64,000 nt of DNA from Streptomyces tendae. GTDB lineage: Bacteria; Actinomycetota; Actinomycetes; Streptomycetales; Streptomycetaceae. Below, in pieces: positions 59,626 through 64,000 of this stretch. Both the position numbers and the translations under genes were made by a program. Location of the stretch: the NCBI RefSeq assembly GCF_008632955.1, contig NZ_CP043959.1, forward strand, positions 5,456,001 through 5,520,000, in the 5' to 3' direction. The stretch's first letter is position 1. Each line of letters opens with the position of its first letter. Below the pieces are notes generated by a model. The model made no database searches and had not been told where the DNA came from. It was given only the letters and a program-made list of their open reading frames with translations.

Positions 59626-59656
59626 ACGCTAGATCCTTGGAGTGCGCTCCAGGCAA
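59626..59656 (-). promoter_or_regulatory. MerR-type promoter with 19-bp spacer
   Basis: On the minus strand TTGCCT (59656-59651), a 19-bp spacer with palindrome TGGAG..CTCCA (59636-59649), then TAGCGT (59631-59626) is the classic MerR operator/promoter layout, 8 nt before the MerR start. Confidence 0.8.
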
Positions 59657-59713
59657 GCGACGCCGGTGAGAAATGGGCGGCACGGGTCAACGGCGTCCGA
59701 TTACCGTGCCGCC

Positions 59714-60184
59714 ATGACTCCTGTACGCCGTGCGACACCCGACGACGCCGAGGAAGTGCTGCGGCTGCGTCAGGTGATGATCGACTCGCTGGCCCGGTCC
59801 GACCCGTCCACCGCGTGGCACGCCGAGTCGCTGCCCGTGCTGCGCGCCAGACTGGCGGCGCCGGACGGCGGGTTCGCCGCGTTCGTCGTGGACCACCCCC
59901 GGCGGTCGGGCGCCCTCGCGGCGCTGGTGGCCGGCACGATCGAGTACCGCATCGGCGGCGCGCACAACCCGCGCGGCACCGACGGCTACGTCTTCAGCGT
60001 CGCCACCGACCCGGACGCCCGCCGCCGGGGCTACGCGCGGGCGTGCATGGACGCGCTGCTGGAGTGGTTCCGGGAGCGGGGCGCCGTGCGGGTGCGGCTG
60101 ACCGCGAGCCCGGAGGCCGAGCCGATGTACCGCTCCCTGGGCTTCGTCCCCAAGCCGGACCCTTTGCTGGAGCTCAGGCTGTGA
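59714..60184 (+). CDS. GNAT-family acetyltransferase
   Basis: The 156-residue acetyltransferase has the GNAT core with DGYVFSVATDPDARRRGYARACM, whose R-R-x-G-Y-A loop binds the CoA pyrophosphate, and SPEAEPMYRSLGFVPKPD as motif B. The target is unknown. A serine hydrolase gene follows 18 nt downstream and may be co-transcribed. Confidence 0.92.
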   Translation: MTPVRRATPDDAEEVLRLRQVMIDSLARSDPSTAWHAESLPVLRARLAAPDGGFAAFVVDHPRRSGALAALVAGTIEYRIGGAHNPRGTDGYVFSVATDPDARRRGYARACMDALLEWFRERGAVRVRLTASPEAEPMYRSLGFVPKPDPLLELRL

Positions 60185-60202
60185 GCGCTTAGGCTCGACG
60201 GC

Positions 60203-61024
60203 ATGTCGCTGAAGAGCCTCGCGTCGATCGAGAACTGGCCGGTTCCCACCGCTGCGGCGGGGGTGGTACGGGCGGACGGCACCGTCCTGGGCACGCACGG
60301 ACCGGCCGGGCACCGCTTCCCGCTGGCCTCGGTCACCAAGCCGCTGGCCGCGTACGCGGTGCTCGTCGCGTACGAGGAGGGGGCGGTCGAGCTGGACGAG
60401 CCGGCGGGCCCGGACGGCTCGACGGTCCGCCACCTGCTCGCGCACACCTCGGGCCTCGCCTTCGACGAGCACCGAGTGACCTCCGCGCCGGGCGAGCGGC
60501 GGCTGTACTCCAACGCCGGGTTCGAGCAGCTGGGCGACCACGTGGAGAAGGCGACGGAGATCCCGTTCGGCGAGTATCTGCGGCAGGCGGTGCTGGAGCC
60601 GCTGGGGATGACGGCGACCTCGCTGGAGGGCTCCCCCGCGAAGGACGGCGTGTCCACGGTCGACGACCTGCTGCTGTTCGCCGCGGAGGTGCAGGCGCCG
60701 CGCCTGCTGGACCCGCGGACGGTGGCCGCGGCGATGACCGTGCAGTACCCGGGCACCAAGGGCGTGCTGCCGGGTTACGGGCACCAGAACCCCAACGACT
60801 GGGGACTGGGCTTCGAGATCCGGGACGGCAAGGCGCCGCACTGGACCGGCGGGTCGTCCTCGCCGCGCACCTTCGGGCACTTCGGCCAGTCGGGCACGTT
60901 CCTGTGGATCGACCCGGACGCGGGCGCGGCGTGCGTGGCGCTCGCCGACCACGCGTTCGGCCCCTGGGCGGTCGAGGCGTGGCCGCCGTTCACGGACGCG
61001 GTGCTGGCGGAACTGCGCGGCTGA
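60203..61024 (+). CDS. Beta-lactamase-fold serine hydrolase
   Basis: The 273-residue hydrolase has class C beta-lactamase/esterase motifs: Ser-x-x-Lys SVTK (43-46), Tyr-x-Asn YSN (102-104) and the third motif HFGQSG (226-231). No signal peptide is visible, so it is probably cytosolic. Such enzymes are esterases or peptidases rather than true beta-lactamases. It is close behind the GNAT gene, which suggests an operon. Confidence 0.92.
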   Translation: MSLKSLASIENWPVPTAAAGVVRADGTVLGTHGPAGHRFPLASVTKPLAAYAVLVAYEEGAVELDEPAGPDGSTVRHLLAHTSGLAFDEHRVTSAPGERRLYSNAGFEQLGDHVEKATEIPFGEYLRQAVLEPLGMTATSLEGSPAKDGVSTVDDLLLFAAEVQAPRLLDPRTVAAAMTVQYPGTKGVLPGYGHQNPNDWGLGFEIRDGKAPHWTGGSSSPRTFGHFGQSGTFLWIDPDAGAACVALADHAFGPWAVEAWPPFTDAVLAELRG

Positions 61025-61171
61025 TCCCGCGCCTCGCGGCCGGACGTACCGGAACACCCCGTACGACCTGGGGCGTTCGCGTGGGCCCGAGGTGAAAACC
61101 CTGTGGAAGCGGTGTCGGTGGGGCGCCCTATGATGCGCCGGACGATCACGCGGACCAGGGGAGGGCGCGAC

Positions 61172-62152
61172 ATGTTCGGCAAATTGTTCGGCAGGGGCGG
61201 GGACGGGCCGGGGGCGGATCCGTACGCCCTTCCGGCGCCGCGCAGGAAGAACGGGACGTACGCCCTGCGCGCCCTCGGGGACACGCGGGTGCTGGCGGTC
61301 GTGGAGGCCGCCGACGCGGGTGACTGGGAGGCGGTCAAGGCCGCCCTGGCCCCCTTCGACCTGGGCCGCGACCATCAGGTCCTCGGCCAGCTGGCCGTCC
61401 TGGACGGGGTGCAGGACTGGATCGGCCGCGCCGTCGAGGAGGACAAGGAGCACCGGGTCCCGGCCCTGCTGATATCCGGGGCGCGGCACGTCAACTGGGG
61501 CTGGGAGGCACGGACCAGCGCGCGTGCCGTGGACGTCACACGGGAGCAGTGGCAGGTCTTCCGCGAGCGGCTCCAGCTCGCCGAGCGGCAGTTGTTCGAG
61601 GCGGCCGAGCTGCGTCCCGACTGGATCACGCCGTGGCGCCACCTGCTCACCTCCGCGCGCGGCATGTCGCTCGGCTCCACGGTCGCGGAAACCCGGCGCG
61701 ACGCCGCCCTGCGCCGTGACCCGCTCGACCTGGAGATCCACCTCGAATGGCTGTCCCAGCTCCAGCCCCGCTGGGGCGGTGAGCCCGGCGAGGCCCTGGA
61801 GTTCGCCCGCGCGGCGTTCGCCAAGGCGCCCGAGGGCCACCGGCTCGGCTGCGTGGTCGCCATGGCGTACATCGAGGAGTGGGTGGAGGCCGACGACGGC
61901 GCCTGCCTGCAGCAGCCCAGGATCCGCAGCGAGCTGCGGGAGGCGGCGGAGCGCAGCGTCCTGCACCACGCCTACGAGCGCCGCCTGGGCTGGCAAGGCG
62001 ACTACAACATCTTCGCCATGGCCCTGTCCCTGGCCGGAAGCAGCACCGCCTCCAACGTCTTCCGCGAACTGGAGGGCGCGTACACCGAGTGGCCGTGGAC
62101 GTACATGTCCGAACCGCAGAAGACGTACGCGCGCTTCCGCAAAGCCTTCTGA
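61172..62152 (+). CDS. Helical repeat protein with charged domain
   Basis: The 326-residue protein is rich in helices and resembles TPR-like (or Sel1-like) repeats: WEAVKAALAPFDLGRDHQVL, QLAERQLFEAAELRPDWITP and DLEIHLEWLSQLQPRWGGEP. The N-terminal FGKLFGRGGDG tract is basic and Gly-rich. A C-terminal TYMSEPQKTYARFRKAF closes it. Function is unknown. ATG 61172 follows GGGGAGGG by 6 nt. It is followed by an Hsp90-family gene after 56 nt, which may share a transcript. Confidence 0.82.
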   Translation: MFGKLFGRGGDGPGADPYALPAPRRKNGTYALRALGDTRVLAVVEAADAGDWEAVKAALAPFDLGRDHQVLGQLAVLDGVQDWIGRAVEEDKEHRVPALLISGARHVNWGWEARTSARAVDVTREQWQVFRERLQLAERQLFEAAELRPDWITPWRHLLTSARGMSLGSTVAETRRDAALRRDPLDLEIHLEWLSQLQPRWGGEPGEALEFARAAFAKAPEGHRLGCVVAMAYIEEWVEADDGACLQQPRIRSELREAAERSVLHHAYERRLGWQGDYNIFAMALSLAGSSTASNVFRELEGAYTEWPWTYMSEPQKTYARFRKAF

Positions 62153-62208
62153 GCCCCGGCTCGCCCTCTTCCGCCGCCCGTCGCACGCCTTCACACCCCG
62201 GACCGCCG

Positions 62209-64000
62209 ATGACCCTGCCCGAGAACACCGCCGACCGCACCTTCCAGGTCGACCTGCGCGGCCTCGTCGACCTGCTCTCCCACCACCTCTACTCCAGCCC
62301 CCGCGTCTATCTGCGCGAACTGATGCAGAACGCGGTGGACGCGCTCACCGCCCGGCACGCCCTCGAACCGGCCGCCCCCGCCGGCACCTTCGGCATCCGG
62401 CTGTACGCCGACGCCGCCGTGGTGCGCGTCGAGGACGACGGCGTCGGCCTCACCGAGGCCGACGTGCACACCTTCCTGGCCACGATCGGCCGCAGCAGCA
62501 AGCGCGCCGACGGGATCGCCGAGCAACGCGGCGACTTCATCGGGCAGTTCGGCATCGGCCTGCTGTCCTGTTTCCTCGTCGCGGACGAGATCCACGTGGT
62601 CAGCCGGTCCGCCCGTACGCCCGACGCGCCCGCCGTGGAGTGGCGGGGACGCGGCGACGGCAGCTACACCGTGCGCACCCTGCCCGCCTCCGCCCGGCCC
62701 CGGCCCGGCACCACGGTCACGCTGACCCCGCGCGCCGACGCCGGCGAGTGGACCCGGCCCGCGCGGGTGCGGTCCCTGGCCGGGCACTTCGGCTCGCTGC
62801 TGCGCCACCCGGTGACCTTCGACGACGGCACCGGCCCCGCCGTCCCGGTCAACCCCGAGGCGGCGCCCTGGGCGCGGACGTACCCGACGCCGGGTGCCCG
62901 CTCCCGCGCACTGGCCACGTACGGCGAGGAGGTGTTCGGCTTCGCCCCGCTGGACACCATCGAGCTGGACCTGCCGGCGGTGGGTCTCAAGGGCATCGCG
63001 TGCGTGCTGCCGGAGGCGGTGCCCGCCGGGCGCCGTCACGGCCACCGGGTGCACGTCAAGGGCATGCTGCTGTCGGAGCAGGCGGAGGAGATCCTGCCCG
63101 ACTGGGCGTTCTTCGTCCGCTGCGTCGTCGACGCGGAGAGCCTGCGCCCGACGGCGTCCCGCGAGTCCCTGTACGAGGACGACACCCTCGCCGCCGTCCG
63201 TGACGCGCTCGCCGAGAAGCTGCGCGCGTGGATCGCCCGCGTCGCCGCCAGCGACCCGGACCTGCTGCACCGCTTCCTCCAGGCGCACCATCTGTCGGTG
63301 AAGTCGCTCGCCGTGCACGACGACGAGATCCTGCGGATGCTGCTGCCGTGGCTGCCGTTCGAGACGACCGACGGCCACTGCACCCTGGACGAGTTCTCCC
63401 GCACCCACCGCACCGTGCTGGTGACGTCCAGCGTGGAGGAGTTCCGGCAGGTCGCGGCCATCGCGTCGGCCGCCGGGCTCGGCGTGGTCAACGGCGGCTA
63501 CACCTACGACCGCGAACTGGCGCACCGGCTGCCGGAGATCAGGCCCGAGGTGAGCGTCGCCGACCTCGACCCGGCGACCCTGACCGCGCACCTCGACCCG
63601 GTCGACCGGGAGACGGAACTGGCCGCCGCGGCCTACCTGGCGCTCGCCCGGGACGCCCTCGCGGTGTTCGACTGCGACGTGGCGCTGCGCGCCTTCCAGC
63701 CGGCGTCCGCGCCCGCCCTGCTCGTCGACAGCCGCGAGGCCCGGCACGAGCGCACCCGCTCCCGGCTCGCCCGTGAGCAGGAGGGCGGCCTGTGGGGCGA
63801 CATCCTCGGCGCCCTGCAGCAGGAGGCCCCTCGCGCGCAGCTGATCCTCAACCAGCTGAACCCGCTGGTGCGCACCGCCGTCGCGATCGACGAGCCCGAA
63901 CTGGCCCGCACCAGCGCGGAAGCCCTGTACGGGCAGGCCGCGCTGCTGTCCCGGCGCCCGCTCCGGCCCGCCGAGTCCAGCCTCATCAACCGCTCCTTCC
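62209..64000 (+). CDS. Hsp90-family ATPase (cut by window end)
   Basis: At least 597 residues of an Hsp90/HtpG-like protein run off the window. The GHKL ATPase motifs are ELMQNAVDALTAR (E-x-x-N-x-x-D-A), VVRVEDDGVGLTEADV (D-x-G-x-G), TIGRSSK and GQFGIGLLSCFLVA (G2). After ~residue 200 the middle domain is shorter and diverges from E. coli HtpG. Actinobacterial Hsp90-like proteins of this sort exist beside classic HtpG. ATG 62209 starts MTLPENTADRTFQ. It probably acts as an ATP-driven chaperone with a dedicated client. Confidence 0.9.
   Translation, partial: MTLPENTADRTFQVDLRGLVDLLSHHLYSSPRVYLRELMQNAVDALTARHALEPAAPAGTFGIRLYADAAVVRVEDDGVGLTEADVHTFLATIGRSSKRADGIAEQRGDFIGQFGIGLLSCFLVADEIHVVSRSARTPDAPAVEWRGRGDGSYTVRTLPASARPRPGTTVTLTPRADAGEWTRPARVRSLAGHFGSLLRHPVTFDDGTGPAVPVNPEAAPWARTYPTPGARSRALATYGEEVFGFAPLDTIELDLPAVGLKGIACVLPEAVPAGRRHGHRVHVKGMLLSEQAEEILPDWAFFVRCVVDAESLRPTASRESLYEDDTLAAVRDALAEKLRAWIARVAASDPDLLHRFLQAHHLSVKSLAVHDDEILRMLLPWLPFETTDGHCTLDEFSRTHRTVLVTSSVEEFRQVAAIASAAGLGVVNGGYTYDRELAHRLPEIRPEVSVADLDPATLTAHLDPVDRETELAAAAYLALARDALAVFDCDVALRAFQPASAPALLVDSREARHERTRSRLAREQEGGLWGDILGALQQEAPRAQLILNQLNPLVRTAVAIDEPELARTSAEALYGQAALLSRRPLRPAESSLINRSF

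Overview
This window is high-GC actinobacterial chromosome, almost certainly Streptomyces. Evidence: very strong G/C bias at third codon positions, many GTG and some TTG starts, GTGA/ATGA-type stop-start overlaps, perfect GC-rich hairpins between convergent genes, a WhiJ/DUF397-type regulatory locus, an SCO2322-like secreted protein and a homodimeric AceE. About 63 protein genes and one tRNA-Val are supported. There is no transposon, prophage or CRISPR array. The content is mostly conserved chromosomal genes.

Left part (1-12 kb): a membrane protein; a small membrane-protein gene whose 3' half and terminator-like hairpin are present three times in tandem; a translationally coupled minus-strand operon (GT4 glycosyltransferase, methyltransferase, alpha/alpha-toroid protein) divergent from a KstR-like TetR regulator, with a perfect match to the published KstR operator consensus between them; then a cobalamin riboswitch leading five overlapping genes (two surface-anchored secreted proteins and a complete ECF transporter). 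The first secreted protein has the repeat type of the terpenoid-cyclase toroid, also the fold of the alpha domain of intrinsic factor and transcobalamin, so the operon may be a Gram-positive B12 capture-and-import system.

Middle (12-39 kb): a secreted SLT-type muralytic protein; a WhiJ-type regulator/DUF397/DinB-fold set with a divergent RsbW-like ATPase; two large membrane proteins whose 3' ends overlap by 47 nt (one a GT87-PAP2 fusion); a ProP-like transporter; an O-methyltransferase; an FHA mini-protein; a DUF1992 protein; two adjacent genes sharing a short helical motif; a drug-type MFS pump fused to a winged-helix domain; a low-complexity peptidoglycan-binding protein; a HAD phosphatase; a TMEM165/GDT1 transporter behind a yybP-ykoY (Mn2+) riboswitch; a secreted HNH nuclease and PhoD-like phosphatase behind 11-nt PHO-box-like repeats; a DoxX protein behind an iron-box-like site; DedA-type membrane proteins; and tRNA-Val(UAC).

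Right part (39-64 kb): a Ter stress island. A HAD phosphatase, a PRTase-TRSP-StiP fusion and a CitE-like lyase form one coupled operon. It diverges from a TerD-domain protein with YGYP repeats and is followed by a TerA-like protein, a TerC-like DUF475 membrane protein and two TerD paralogues. Then come an AhpE-type peroxiredoxin, DUF3052, aceE, a divergent MFS/TetR pair, a DUF1023 hydrolase, a DUF4429-SHOCT protein, an aldo/keto reductase with its MerR regulator (which has a 19-bp-spacer promoter), a GNAT, a serine hydrolase, a repeat-type helical protein and an Hsp90-family protein cut by the window end.

All functional statements rest on motif reading of the translated sequence. No database search was run.
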